DNA of 64,000 nt from Heloderma charlesbogerti (GCA_026122225.1 JANEZZ010002675.1:806001-870000), one strand, 5' to 3'; counted from the stretch's first letter, positions 22,095 to 34,734 are shown. The notes: a model not told the origin generated them from the sequence alone. Made by a program: numbers and translations.

Positions 22095-22215
22095 GAGTTG
22101 AATCCAGACTACATTAGTCATGCTTAAGCTATGACTAACTAGTTAGCTACTGTATGACTAACTGGTCCCAATGTTTTCAGTAGGACTAAAGTGTGCTTAA
22201 CTTAGTCTGGAGGTA
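22095..22215. mobile_element. Palindromic MITE (ATCCAGACTA termini)
   Basis: It starts ttgaatccagactacatta and ends acttagtctggaggt, with internal 'gactaactagttag' symmetry. It is a short non-coding inverted-repeat element. I could not assign a superfamily. Confidence 0.5.
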
Positions 22216-22476
22216 TTTGAGATATGATCTGTAAATCGGATGGCTGATGAAGCAGTTTAACACTCAGTTCCCTTGAAATTCCACAATTACAGCAGTATTA
22301 TTGCATTATTGCATTATAAAAGCCATTTTTTCTTACAATATTTTTGTAGCATCAGGTTTCTGTTTGATCAAAGTTCTTTATGTTTTCTGTTTGGTTTTTA
22401 ATTAGGTGTATAAGAATAATACTCAAGATTACTCAGTGTGGGTACTGATTACACCTTAACATCCTTTAACTGCCTT

Positions 22477-22595
22477 AGAGTGCCATCCTATGCACGTCTA
22501 AGGCAAGGCATGGGATAGGTGGAGGGCTCCAACCTGGGAGCCCGCAGTCTACCATGAGCACAACCCATAGGATTGTGCTTGAAATGGCTCCATGA
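22477..22595. mobile_element. Harbinger-like MITE
   Basis: It follows TTA with gagtgccatcctatgcacg and ends 'acccataggattgtgcttg'. It has the same termini as the long and short MITEs above, with a different filler of about 80 bp. Confidence 0.5.
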
Positions 22596-22599
22596 AAGC

Positions 22600-22665
22600 C
22601 ACCTTGGAGTTTTGTTAAATGAAAAGTGGGGTATAAATATGTTTAATAAATGATTTAAAAAATAA
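22600..22665 (+). mobile_element. LINE or SINE 3' tail
   Basis: 'aagccaccttggagtttt' and 'agtggggtataaatatg' followed by A/T-rich sequence form the retroposon tail also seen at 8090 and 31170. Confidence 0.5.
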
Positions 22666-22929
22666 GATAATTATCCTAGTTGCTTCTTTGGGGGGGCAGC
22701 TGGGCTGGTGAATTAAGCAGCTGAAAATACACACTTGCTTTGGATTTTTCATTTACCACCTTGATAGATTTTAGAACTGAAATTCAAATTTATATGCCTG
22801 TTGTGTGTTTTTTATAAGCCTTCCATAATCAAGATTAACTACAATGATGTAGTTAACGTGGTATAGAAATAATGTAGGACAAACTGTATGATATTTTAGG
22901 AGACTAAAAAGAATTCAAATTCTTCTGGG

Positions 22930-23060
22930 TACATAGTACAAATTTCAAATTTATTTTATTAGGCTTTCATTCCACCTTCTGACCAGAAATCAAAGGGGCT
23001 TGTACAAATATATATTTGTATGTATGTATACACACACACACACACACTATAAAACCAAAA
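22930..23060 (-). mobile_element. LINE 3'-UTR fragment with (CA)n
   Basis: 'tttattttattaggctttca' then 'caaaggggcttgtacaa' resembles the start of the minus-strand LINE 3' UTRs at 20.1 and 44.4 kb. An imperfect (CA)n tract follows at 23030-23047. Confidence 0.4.
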
Positions 23061-24244
23061 ATAAAATTGATACAAGTGTATTGCTTCCCCCTAAAACTCT
23101 CCTGAAACCTTATGGGTGTGGAAATGGTTATGGTCATTATCTGCTGTTCAGTTGGAGGCCCTTCTCTATTTCTACTCAAATCAGTGTTCCTAATCATTAC
23201 CCTTCTTCATCTCTGTTCCAGTTAGTCCAATTGAGCATACAACACCCAGGCTACAGAAGAACAGTAATATAATGAATTATTATTGAAAATATGGCATACG
23301 CCTCCGTAGTGGCAGGTCCTTTTGGGTAGTCTCAGGCCACCCAATGTTTAAGGCAGAGTTCTGCTGAGAGGGTGGAAAGTTTTTGACCAGCTGTTGAAAT
23401 GTCTGTTGGGTGGGAGGGACTGGCTGCTCACGAGGAATGCAGCAACTGAGGCAGGAATGTGAATTTTGCCTTTTTTGTTAATTTGTTTGTATGAATACTA
23501 CCAGCTTTCAGTTTTCTTGCAGGCGTTATGCTATTATTATTTAATGTAACGGAGTAACCATGTCTTAAGAGCACAGTTGGCTTGTCTGAGTCAGTCTTGA
23601 CAGCTTGTTTATATTGGGGATGTGCCACAGGGCACAGTAAATCCAGAGGCCCAATGCAGTTAGAGGACAAGATACGCGTATGCAGTAAATTATGCTGTTT
23701 AATCTTATGTTCCTTTTAATAGGCTAAATTTGGGATTTCTTTTGGCATTTTGAATCATGCCCAGATCTCATACTTAAACACAAAGAGGCTAAAGTTTCAA
23801 TAGCAACTGAAATAGTGGGAACCTTTGCCATACTTGGTATAAACTTGTAGGAATATTAGAGTAAAATAAAATTGTATTTAAATACAGTTGTTCCAACAGA
23901 CTAAAAATAGCCAAGAAATATAGCTGGTGTAATTTTCTTAACTCTCACCATATCAACAACTTTACAGAGGCCACAAAGGCAGTTGTAAAGATAAACCTTT
24001 AGAACAGGATCCTTTGGGATTCATAAGCTAAGAAAGACCCCATGCAGGCTTCCAAGAAGATTTCTGTGTGGTGGCAGCTTTATACAGGGGCTGTAACAAT
24101 CGAAAGCTGTTTATCCCATTGATCAGTGCAGTTATGTAAGGGACTCTGGCCACACAGCAAGGTCTAGCTGCCTTATTTCCTGCTTCCGATGGCATCTTCT
24201 AAGAATGATCTCAGCTGTACTACTGTGCAACCACTGCAGGCATA

Positions 24245-25020
24245 TTTTATTAATTAATTAAAGTATTGGTACCTTTCCTCTCTGTCCCAGAAAGTGGGTT
24301 CCTCTAGGCAACTAAAGAAAAAAATTAAAACTGCAACATATCAACAAGTTAATTAAGAATCAACAAAAATTAAGGCACCAACAGCAAAAACAGAAATAGC
24401 ATTACAGGGCTCAAAAGTAACTAGGGGATAATGTCAGGTGTTCTTAATGCCTAAGGGATGTCACAGAACAAAATAACTATAACCAAATATCAATAAAAAA
24501 GGGAACTGCAAATGTACCTTCTGTGGTAGGCAGTGCCAAAGCCTGGGTGCCACAGTTGAGAAGGCCTTGTCTTGTATAGCCACCAGCTATATTCCTGTCA
24601 GAGCAGGACTCTATTCAATAAGAGGATCATGGGCAGGCAGAATCACGTGGAAGAAAAATACCGTGTAGTTCTTTAACGTAATGGCCAGCACTTTTGAATT
24701 GGACTTGGAAACAGACCAAGAGCCAATGAGGATTGTACAATGCTACTGCTAGAGTATTTTGTACCAACTGAGGTTTCTGAATGCTTTTTTCAAAGGCAGC
24801 CCCATGCACAGCATGTTGTAATAAGCCAATGTGGTTGCAAATAACATATGTGTGATAGTGGTCAGCTCTCCCTACTCCAGGAATGGGAGGATGACCAAAT
24901 CTGATGATGATAAAGATTTCTAGACCAGCAGTGATCAGGTGACACAAGGAGTCAGTAGGGTCCAATCTGGTCTCATAAAGCTGTTGACTGTGGCCTCGAT
25001 TCTCAGTCTGAGCAACTCAT
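24245..25020 (-). mobile_element. L2/CR1-like LINE, degraded 3' part
   Basis: On the + strand the phrases 'ccagcacttttgaattggac', 'ggcagccccatgcacagc' and 'gaaggccttgtcttgtat' match the same positions of the LINE copies at 20.5, 44.9 and 54.8 kb. Coding frames are destroyed. The A-rich 3' UTR begins near 24245. Confidence 0.7.
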
Positions 25021-25319
25021 CATACAGCATCACTACTTGCTTGGCCACATGTGGAACCATCTTCCAGCATTCAGGAAACCTGCTGAGACAGATTACATCA
25101 AGAGTCTGTGTGTGAGTGCCACACTTTCCCAGTGACTGTTGGCATCAGAATAGACACAAGTTATGTGAGCATAATGCCCCATATGTCATTTTCTATTGTG
25201 ATTGTTCCTTTGTGGAGCCACTGGCCCTTGAGAATATTTCTTGGCAGCTTTCACACGGCATCCATAATGTATAATGCAGCACTTTGAATATATCAAACAG
25301 CAGATTTGCTTTGAAATTG

Positions 25320-25760
25320 ATAGAATGGCACCCATGGAGTAGACAGAATGATTAGGGAGACGTTTTCCTCCCTCTCCCATAATACTAGAACATGGGGTCA
25401 TCCCATGAAGCTGAATAGTGGGAGAAACAGGATAGATAAAAGGAAGTACTTCTTCACACAGTGCATAGTTAAATGATGGCATTTTCTTCCAGAAGCTGTA
25501 CTGATGGCTCCCAACTTGGATAGTTTTAAAGGGAGATTAGACAAATTCACTAAGCTGCTAGTTATGATGGTGATAATTACTTCTAGTATTGGAGGCAGTA
25601 TGCCTTCTATACCAGTTGCTGGGGGAAATAAGTGGGATGGTGTTATTGCACTCATGTCTTGATTGTGGGTTTTCCATAGGCATCTGATTGGCCACTGTAG
25701 GAACAGAAGGCTGGACTAGGTAGATCTGATCCAGCATGGCTCTTCTTATATTCTTCTGTT
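25320..25760 (+). mobile_element. CR1-type LINE 3' end
   Basis: The + strand resembles CR1 ORF2 end and 3' UTR: 'aggaagtacttcttcacaca' then 'ttggatagttttaaag', 'aggcagtatgcctt' and 'gctggactaggtagatctga'. The end '...gctcttcttatattcttctg' matches the ends of 44511-44724 and 57800-58005. Confidence 0.7.
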
Positions 25761-28072
25761 CTCTCTACACCAATCAAATTAACCTAGTGAATGCTGCTCA
25801 GGCTGTGCAGAATCCTGTTACTTTTTGTTTATTCCTGTTACTTTTGTATATTTTGTATATTGTATATTATTTAGTGTATTTAGTGGTTTTGAAAACTACA
25901 GAGGCGTTATCCTTTATACACCTTTGGGTGTGCCTCTCTACCTGTTGGCACACCCAAACCTGTATTTACTGCTTAGATTCTCTCAAAATCCTATATTCTT
26001 CATTCAGTGCTTATGTCTGCACTTAGCAATGCAATTGCAGAATATACCCAGTCTTGGTTTACCACTTGTTAATGCAACAGCTGGTGCTAGGTGCAAGTGA
26101 TTTTCTTTTGTACAGTTTTCTGTTGTTTGATGAACTGTGCCAGACATAAAGCTATGGAAGGAAAAAGTCCTTTTAACTTGGCCAGACAAATGAATAGGCC
26201 TCAGTAATGCCAGATTATTACACCATCCAACAAGTGCAATTCTGTCTCAACCCTTGCCTACAAGGGAGGTAACTTGATATCCATGCACCAGTAAATGTTT
26301 GTCTTTGAGATTTTGCAGGCATAGTCCTCCAGTGCTGAACATATTTAAGGAATAAATAGATACTGAATTACTAGTAATGATTACTGTTACAACCTTTCCC
26401 CCAAAAGATGGGATGAAAAAGAATCCTAAACTTTCACACTAGTTGTCAGTGTAGATTACAACATACTAAGGTTGTAGTAAGTGTGGGTCATCTGAGAAAG
26501 AACGTTTTATTTCCATGCTGTTCTCTTAAAGACTGCTTTCCTCAAAATAGTTTTGGAGAAGAATCTTCACAGCCAGCACATAGGTGATGCTTTTCGTTAA
26601 CTTTAAGGCCTCCAAGCACAAAAATCCAAAGCCCAGGCCCATGGGGAGACAGAGGTAGCAACAGTGTCAGCTCAGGGGGCAATAGAATTTTCAGAACCTG
26701 AAAGCTTTCATACCAGCATATGCTATTTGGTGTTATACCAGAGGCTGTAGCACCACATCATTTATGTAAGCGCTAGGGCCACATTAGGTACTGTGCTTCA
26801 TTTCTCTGTTTCAAACTCAGTTCAGCCATGAACATACTATAAGGGGAAGTATGTATGGCAAGCCACATTCTCTACATCATTCTCCACATCGTGAGTGCTA
26901 GCTTCCAAGTAAACCTACTGTTTCATCTTTCTCTCAACCTTTGGGGATAACAATAAATGATTTTATTATTTATTGAAGATTTTTATCCTGCTTTTCTGAC
27001 CCATATAGACATGTACAAAATACACACATTCTGCTCCGAATACTATTTGAGCCACTGCTTACAAGCTTTCTCCATGAACAATTAGGATGATCATTTCCTC
27101 TGTGAGAGTTCTAAATTAGTTCTTAAAGTTTTAGTGCATACACATTCTGTCAATGGCACTTGGGGACAGGCAGTAGGGTAATTGCAGGAAAAGGGATGCT
27201 AAAACTGGACTACAATGCAGCTATGTGGAAGAAAGGACAAGGTAAGGATTAATAAAAAAAAATAGTATTTCAAACAATGAAAAATTGTATTACAAGCTGA
27301 TTATTTGCTAACTTTGTCAGAATTAATTATCTTCATCACAATAATACTGGCCAGAGACCCAGATTACATCATCCTTAGGTCTGCTCCTCCTTATAGAAGA
27401 CATAAGGAACAGCTATCAAGAGCAGTAAGTCAGCAATCTTCCTAATAAAGGATGTACCTGGCAACTTTGGTTTATTAAGGGTACTTCTGGCTCCATTAAG
27501 CCTCTCCTGCCCGAACCCCAGTCATACAATATTACTAAAGTGAACAAGTGTACATGAGCCATTTTTATAGATGTTTCATATACAGCAATTTACAGGTAGT
27601 ACCTTTGGGTTGCATGCCATTAAAAGCTTCACCTGTTGATTTCTGCATATCAGTCCCTGTTGAAGGGATAGAGGCAGGACAGACCAGACTTTTTTCCCCT
27701 GGCCTGTTGGCTGACCTGTTTTGGTAGCTGTGGTCCTTCTACTGAACCTTAAGAGTAATTTTATGTAATGGGTATCTTAGTGTTTTAAACCTTACTGAAA
27801 TCAATAGCTCTATTTCGACATCCCCCTGCACACAATTAACATTCATGATCAGGGTTCCACATCCAGCAGTGGGAGCAGAGAGCTTACACATGTAGAGCAG
27901 TCTGCCCTCTACAGACATGTTCCCCCAATGTGTAGGTGGTGTGTATGGGGGTGCAGGGACATAACAGCAGGAGTGAGGCCAGTAGGCATGGTTCCCCTTT
28001 CCCCCTCAGCTGATTGTTAATTGGGTTATAAATGTAAAACAGACAGATGCTTCTGTATTGGAAAGTTTAATA

Positions 28073-28207
28073 CAGGTGTAGGCAACCTGGTTCCCTTTAG
28101 ATGTTTTGGGCTACAACTCCCATCTGCCCCAGCCAGCATGGTCAATAGTCAGGGATTGCGGCATTGTAGTCCAAAATCTGCGGAGGACACCAGGTCTCCT
28201 ACCCCCA
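28073..28207. mobile_element. Short hAT-like MITE
   Basis: Palindromic 135-bp element: caggtgtaggcaacctgg at the left, 'ccaggtctcctaccccca' at the right, with 'ctacaactcccat' and 'gtagtccaaaatc' inside. The flanking 8-mers GTTTAATA (28065-28072) and GTTTCATA (28208-28215) differ at one position, as expected for an aged hAT duplication. Confidence 0.7.
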
Positions 28208-28371
28208 GTTTCATATGTTAGACTGAATGTATCCTGTCAGAATTGCTGTCCTTTCCCCCTCTCCCCCCATGTTGGTGCTGTCATGGAGTGTGAGGAATTT
28301 AAAGCCACTTCCAGTACTCCAAAACCATACATTTAGGCAACACTAGGCGACTTGCATGAAATAAGAGGTTA

Positions 28372-28462
28372 AGGCTGCAATCCTGTGCCCACTTACCTTG
28401 GAGTAAGCCCCATTGAACTCAGTGGGACTTACTTCTGAGTAGATATGCATAGGATTGCACTG
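28372..28462. mobile_element. Harbinger-like short MITE with TTA duplication
   Basis: It starts aggctgcaatcctgtgcc and ends 'cataggattgcactg', flanked by TTA at 28369-28371 and 28463-28465. The core 'aagccccattgaactcagtg' is palindromic with 'gggacttacttctgag'. Confidence 0.75.
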
Positions 28463-29314
28463 TTAAGAAAGCTTCACATATAAGAGGCTGCAGCATTTTG
28501 AACCTGAGCATACAAGAAAAGTTATGTCTGTGGCTATCTGCTGGGTTAGTTGATTCTATGCATGTAGGCATGAATATGAGCATTGGTAAATCACAACTGT
28601 TTTTAATATTTCAGTGTCAAAGGAAACCCCCTCCATACATTTCAATTACATTTTTGGTTTTTTTACATGCCTTTGTTGTGTGGTGATTTCTCAGTGACAA
28701 AAGTTGTCTTAACTTGATGTCCATGGTTGACAGGTTTGTATGATCATTTTAACTGTTTCTACTGTCTTTAGTTTGTGTGTCAGACATCTATCTGTGGATT
28801 TCTTTTTATCAAAGCATCCAGTCAGGGTGAAAAGAGAAGTGCTGTCTGCGAATGTGTGTAGTCCTGGATGAGGGCCGCTGATTGAAGCAGCCTTTCAAGG
28901 GTCTATGGAGGGCTCTGTCACCTCAAGCCTGTCAGTATTTGTTATTACAAATGTGAAAAATCTTGAAGAACAATAAAGAGGGGTAGGTCTTGTTCAGTTT
29001 TAAAAAGCAGCTCACATCTTTCATTGTTGCATAATGACATAATAGGAAGATAGAAGTACCCTTGGCCTTGTCTGCAAAACTTGCAAGTGCTTATATAGTA
29101 TCTAAACAAAGACAACAAGGACTTCAAGTGCCTTAAGTCACTTATGTGAACACAAAGAGAGAAAAATGTCTGTGTAGCAGCTTTGTGTTTTGTGTGGTTC
29201 TCACACTCAGAAGCGGCCTACTTCTCTATGCAAACCCATTTCCATTCTGTTTATTCCATTTAGATTCCCCTGCCCCCTGATCTTCTGGGTAGTTCAAGGC
29301 AGCATACACAATGG

Positions 29315-29641
29315 GACCATTCGCACATCATGCTAAACCACTTTGGGTTAATTAACCCCTGGGGGTTAGCCACAAATGCGTGCAGCCATTTTGAATATTC
29401 AAGCCACAACTGAAGATTGTCATGTCAAGCGAACCCAGCAAGGGTGGGTTGTTGGTGTGGTTAACAAGCAACCCAGAACCCATGGGCTGTTTTAGGGTTC
29501 TGGGGTGGCATGTTAACCACAACAACCCACCCTCGCCACGTTCTCATGTCATGGCAATTATGCAAATTCCCCTGGCATGTGTAGCAGGCAAAATAAGCCA
29601 CCATGGCTTATTCCCCCCACCGTGATTGTGTGAACTGGGCC
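29315..29641. mobile_element. Foldback MITE (family C)
   Basis: Outer termini gaccattcgcacatcatgc and 'gtgattgtgtgaactgggcc' are related to 19295-19651. The internal stem pairs 29441-29466 with 29511-29533 (agggtgggttgtt...aacaacccaccct). It is non-coding. Confidence 0.7.
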
Positions 29642-30039
29642 ACTGAGTGGCCCAAGGTCCCTGCGGAGAAGGGAGTTGAAAAGATCACTTTTATCTACTA
29701 TACCACACTGACTCTTAAGGTTCCAAATATAGTTGGACTAAAAACTGGAACTCTCTGCTTACTAGTCAATGTATTAAGCAAGAGAGCCAGAGCAAGAGAG
29801 GATGGGCAGATTAATTTGCACTTCACATTTTCACTTGGCAAATCTCCACATCCATGGGTGTGCTTCTTGGAATCGCTGGGGAGTGAACATATGTACTGTT
29901 AGCATAAACAAGATGCCTCTGCACGTGATCAAATACACAGGGCCACAAGTGTGTGGAGAAACAAGATGCTTTTTGACTATGGAAACTGCACTTCAGTTGT
30001 ACGCAACAGCTGAATCCATATGAAATAATCTGGTTTATG

Positions 30040-30130
30040 CTCGTTTGATTGATTGATTGATTGATTGACTTATTGATTGGAAGCATTTTTTTACTGTGCT
30101 GTTGAGCCAAAAAGGTTCGCAGAGTGGCTT
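30040..30130 (-). repeat. (TTGA)n microsatellite next to a LINE 3' fragment
   Basis: A TTGA/ATTG tandem at 30044-30078 is followed by 'cagagtggcttacataag', a LINE 3'-UTR-like phrase on the minus strand. Confidence 0.55.
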
Positions 30131-30264
30131 ACATAAGATTAATGAAAATATTAGAGTTCCTGTCTGAAGGCTAAAAATCTAAAAAACATGGCACAAAAGT
30201 GGGGGGAGGATGAAAAGGAAAACAAACAAACATCACACCAATTATTAAAGTAATATCTTAGTTC

Positions 30265-30505
30265 TTGATTTATTTTCTTGATTTGGTACATTTATATCCT
30301 GCCTTCCTCCAAGGAGCCCAAGGTGGTGTACATAATCTTCTTCCTCTCCATTTTATCCTCACAACAACCCAGTGAGATATATTAGGCTGAGAGTCTGAGA
30401 CTGGCCCAAAGTCACTCAGTGAGCTTCATGGCCAAGTGGGGACTAGAAACCAGGTCTTCCCAGTCCTAGGCCAACACTCTACCACAACCCCACATTGGCT
30501 CTTAA
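30265..30505 (-). mobile_element. tRNA-derived SINE, family B
   Basis: Read on the minus strand it starts 'agccaatgtggggttgtggt' and contains a B-box-like 'ggtttctagtcccc', then 'ccactgagtgactttggg'-type sequence. It ends with a 'tccttggaggaaggcaggat' tail. It is the most complete copy of a family whose pieces occur at 4585-4735 and 41370-41500. Confidence 0.65.
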
Positions 30506-30990
30506 TGACCAGCTAGAATGGAAACAGTTCAGGGAGAGGAGGAGGAGCCAAATGGAACTGGTCTCTCAGCAGATGGAGTGGCCCTGCTTTTTATCTTTCC
30601 CTCTGCTGCAGCATTATTGAATGGTTGCTGCCAGCTGCTAATTGATTATAGGAAGATCCCAACAGAGCTGGTCTTTCAGCATAGCCCATAGAATGGTCCT
30701 GCTTCCCATCCTTCCTTCTACTGCAGCCTGATTGAATGGCTACTGCCATATGACTTTTTTAAACACAGTTTGTTTGACATAATTTTGCTTAAGACCAAAC
30801 AGTAGAACATAATTCTTAATGAGGTTTTTTGATTGATGCTTAAACATACCTTGGACTTCACTTTCAGAAAAACCAAACCACCAAAAAATTAGCTGGTAGA
30901 TGTTTATCCTCCAGCCACTTGTGAATAAATGTGATCTTTGATTCATGCTGGGATGCCTTAAAAGCTGCTGCTGCATTTTTAGTCCTCTTA

Positions 30991-31087
30991 GGGTGCAATC
31001 TTACGCATGTGTACACAGAAAAAAGTCCTACAACTCTCCGCATACTCTAGCCAGCCATGCACTTTAAACATGCATAGGATTGCCCCC
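30991..31087. mobile_element. Harbinger-like short MITE with TTA duplication
   Basis: Termini gggtgcaatcttacgcatg and 'catgcataggattgccccc' are flanked by TTA at 30988-30990 and 31088-31090. The internal 'aaaagtcctacaactctcc' block links it to 31269 and 49533. Confidence 0.75.
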
Positions 31088-31119
31088 TTAAAGTCTGATT
31101 CTGATTCTTGTATTAGCTG

Positions 31120-31235
31120 AATTTGGTTGCCATTTTACTATTTTTGTTTTATTATTGTGTATTGTTTTTACTTCTTATAGGAAGCCACCTTGAGCATTTG
31201 ATGGAAAGGTGAGGAAGAAGCGCTTTATGTCTATT
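31120..31235 (+). mobile_element. LINE or SINE 3' tail
   Basis: 'gaagccaccttgagcatttg' followed by 'gaaaggtgaggaagaagcg' is the same retroposon tail as at 8090-8205, degraded. Confidence 0.45.
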
Positions 31236-31268
31236 CCAATTTACTCAGCATTATCTTCTTCAGACTAA

Positions 31269-31490
31269 GGGTGCAATCCTATGCATGTTTAGACAGAATA
31301 AAGGCCTACTACTCCCAACATTCCCCAGCCAGCCATGCTTTCAGTGATCACCCACAGCAGAGAAAGAGAACACCCTCCAGATGATTTTGGACTGCAAATC
31401 CCATCAGCCCTAACCAGCATAGCCAGTGGTGAGGGATGATGGGAGTTACAGTCCAACAACATTCGGAAGTCCACATGTTCCCCATTGCTG
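31269..31490. mobile_element. Harbinger-like MITE arm joined to a hAT-like MITE
   Basis: After TAA, gggtgcaatcctatgcatg and 'gcctactactcccaacattc' match the MITE at 30991. The right arm is missing, and from about 31368 the sequence is instead the palindromic hAT-like MITE ('ccagatgattttggactgc' to 'ccaacaacattcgg'). Confidence 0.55.
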
Positions 31491-32783
31491 ACTTACAGGA
31501 AGATCTTGAGGGCAGTTAAAATCACCCATACGTCTGCTTCCCCCTTTGCCTTTAGGTACATCCAAATGTCCTCTGAAATATATGAAATTTTCTTCTGTGA
31601 TAATGGAACGACTGCTGCATACATATGATCATTTTCATCTTTGGAAATATTTATTTTTGTAGGCTAAAATATAAATTTGCTGTTGCTGAAGATTCTGTAT
31701 ATATTTTAACTAAAACCTGATCTGTGCTGAACTTAGCCTATGGTGTCTGGCTTCATGCAACCTACTATGTGCAAATGGAATGGGTACAGATTGACTTTAT
31801 GCCCACAACTAACATGCGCTGAGTGTTTATGTGAAAACAGGCCAGGAAGGAAAAACAATTAAAGAATTGTTAAACTGATACAATTTTATTGTATTCATGG
31901 TCTAATAATACAGCCATATTATTCGATATATAGCTGGGGGGTGCCTTTTTTTTTTTTTAACCTTAACTGCATTTTCTCTTACTTTGTGCTTTCCTATGTC
32001 TATGAATTTAAGGGGCCAATTTACCTATATTTGCCTTGCAAAGATTTCTAACCTTTATAAGTTCCTTTTTGGCTACCCCCAGTGCCTCCATCTAGAACTA
32101 TGTTCTAGAACTGTTTTTGGTTAATTCTAGCACAGCTGTACAGATAGCAGTAACCATAAGACAGCAGCTTGTATTTAGACTTAACTTGGCAAATGATGGG
32201 AAATTTCATATATTTTCTCCGGCATTTATTATAGTGCATGTTCTCAAACATTTCACAGAACAATTTAAACCATACGCATCTTCTCGTTGCATGTGGTTAG
32301 GCTTGCATTTGCAGTCAAGGCATTACAGGAGCAAATGAAATCCAACCTAACCATATTACAGTGTGTATTGGCATTCAAGCAGGACCACCAACATCTTTGT
32401 AACAGAAACAGTGAGAATTAAACAAACTCCAGGTCTAGCATTTGCCTTTGAAAGGAGCAAAGAGAATCGTTATTTAGCCTAACTGTATTTTGAACGTGTT
32501 TCACTTGCTGTCAATTAAAAGTCAGCAAAAGTTATTTCAAAAAGAAAACTGCCCCAGGGAAGACAGCAGATGAGAATTAATTTAACTGATCACAAAATGA
32601 GTTGAATATTCAGTGGAAAAAAGTCTGTGCTATTTCAAATGAAGCTTCTTTAGGAAATAAAGTATTTTGAGACGTACCACTGGAGTAGGACCAAAACCAT
32701 TTACAAGAGTAAGCAGTAAATTTTAGTTGAAGAAATGTTGGTAAGTAGAACCTGATCTAGACTGCAGGCAGGCATGTGATAGA

Positions 32784-34320
32784 CCGGGGATGGGCAACTG
32801 CTGGAGGTCCAGGGGCCATTTCCCCTCTGCCCCGCAGAACCCCCCATAGGCTGCAGTCCTGCCAGTGCCCCATGGAGTACCCCCCTCACCTTGTGGTGGT
32901 GGCAAATCTGTCAGCAAACCATTATGAAGTGGTTGTTGTTGTTCAGTCGTTAAGTCATGTCCGACTCTTCGTGACCCCATGGACCATAGCACGCCAGGCC
33001 TTCCTGTCCTCCGCTCTCTCCTGGAGTGTGCTCAAGTTCATATTCATTGTATTGGTGATGCTATCTAGCCACCTCATCCTCTGCTGTCCCCTTCTCCTTT
33101 TGCCTTCAGTCTTTCCCAGCATCAGGGTCTTTTCCAGTGAGTTTTCTCTTCACATTAGGTGGCCAAAATATTTGAGCTTCAGCTTCAGTATCTGTTCTTC
33201 CAATGAGCACTCAGGGTTGATTTCCTTTAGGATGGACTGATTTGACCTCCTTGCAGGCCAGGGGACTTGTAAGAGTCTTCTCCAGCACCACAGTTCGAAA
33301 GCATCCATTCTTCGGCACTCAGCCTTCCTTACAGTCCAGCTCCCACAGCCATACGTTACTACTGGGAAAACCATAGCTTTGATTAGACGGACCTTTGTTG
33401 GCAAGGTGATGTCTCTGCTTCTTACTATGCTGTCTAGGTTTGTCATAGCTTTCCTCCCAAGGAGCAAGCATCTTTTAATTTCATGGCTGCAGTCACCGTC
33501 TGCGGTGATCTTGGAGCCCAAGAAAATAAAATCTGTCACTGCTTCCATTTCTTCCCCTTCTATATGCCAGGAAGTGATGGGGCCAGATGCCATGATCTTC
33601 GTTTTTTTAATGTTGAGTTTCAAACCAGCTTTTGCACTGTCCACTTTCACCCTCAACAAGAGGCTCTTTAGATCTTCTTCGCTTTCTGCCATTAGGGTGG
33701 TATCGTTTGTGTATCTGAGGTTGTTGATAATTCTCCCAGCAATCTTAATTCCGACCTGTGATTCATCCAACCCGGCGTTCCTCATGATGTACTCTGCATA
33801 TAAGTTAAATAAGCAGGGCGACAATATACAGCCTTGTCGTACTCCTTTCCCAATTTTGAACCACTTGGTTGTTCCATGTCTGGTTCTTACTGTTGCTCCT
33901 TGGCCCTCGTACAGGTTTCTCAGGAGACAGGTAAGGTGGTCTGGTACTCCCATCTCTTTCAGAATTTGCCAGTGTTTGTTGTGATCCACACAATCAAAGG
34001 CTTTAGCGTAGTCAATGAAGCAGAATTAGACGTTTTTCTGGAATTCTCTTGCTTTCTCCATGATCCAATGAATGTTGGCGACTTGATCTCTAGTTCCTCT
34101 GCCTCTTCGAAACCCAGCTTGTACTTCCGGTAGTTCTCGGTTCACATGCTGCTGAAGCCTAGCTTGTAGGATTTTGAGCATAACCTTGCTGGCATGTGTA
34201 TGAAGTGGTAATTTGACCTATTTATTGCTCTATATTGGTAAACAGATTGGTGGGGCTGCCACTGCTAATTTGGGTGCTGCAGCAGCAGTGGGGGTCTCAT
34301 GCAGCCACATGTTGCCCACC
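32784..34320. mobile_element. hAT-like MITE split by a BovB insertion
   Basis: The outer parts (32784-32922 and 34210-34320) begin ccggggatgggcaactg and end 'cacatgttgcccacc', inverted relative to each other like the TGGGCAAC termini of hAT MITEs. The direct repeat CATGTGATAGA lies at 32773-32783 and 34321-34331. Removing the BovB leaves about 260 bp. Confidence 0.6.
32934..34198 (-). mobile_element. BovB LINE, 5'-truncated, second copy
   Basis: A 1,265-bp 3' part of BovB on the minus strand, flanked by an exact 11-bp target duplication TATGAAGTGGT at 32923-32933 and 34199-34209. Frame 33989-33150 (279 codons) covers RT motifs after motif A through the C-terminal CWRRLLQVPW region without a shift. 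The catalytic YADD is changed to YTND. Upstream, a TAA stop (+ strand 34026-34028) replaces the Tyr codon of the NVYFC stretch. In the first 235 bases or so from the 3' end I count about 10 differences from the copy at 9971-13072. Endonuclease sequence is absent. It cannot move itself. Confidence 0.95.
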
Positions 34321-34685
34321 CATGTGATAGAGACATCACACAAGTCAACCTTCTTCCCAGGAACCTCATATTGGGAACTGAGGATGTGCAAGCATAACTT
34401 ACCTCCAACACTATGTGGTCTGTCTGTGACAAAGGTGAACATATCCAGCTCTCTAGCTACTAGGAGTTCCTTTAAGGAATAAAAATATAATGTATACATA
34501 AAAGTAATCCCTCTTAGGAGATATGATGGAGGGTGGTTGGGTAATTAGGAGTTACAGATATAACAGGCTTAAGTATTATGAGTTATCTTTAATTGAAGAG
34601 TCAATGTGTGGTGACTGAGGTTGATAGTTGTAAATGTTAAGCCTTATAGCTGGTGTTTGAAAATGACAGTTTGCTGCCATGAAAA

Positions 34686-34688
<3 letters not shown>

Positions 34689-34731
<43 letters not shown>
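34689..34731. repeat. (AT)n microsatellite
   Basis: About 21 uninterrupted AT units, likely to vary in length between individuals. Confidence 0.95.

Positions 34732-34734
<3 letters not shown>

Noticed and set aside
32776..33240. 154-codon + strand frame
   Set aside because: It runs from MITE into the antisense strand of BovB. It has no domain, and the same shadow peptide appears at 10011-10280.
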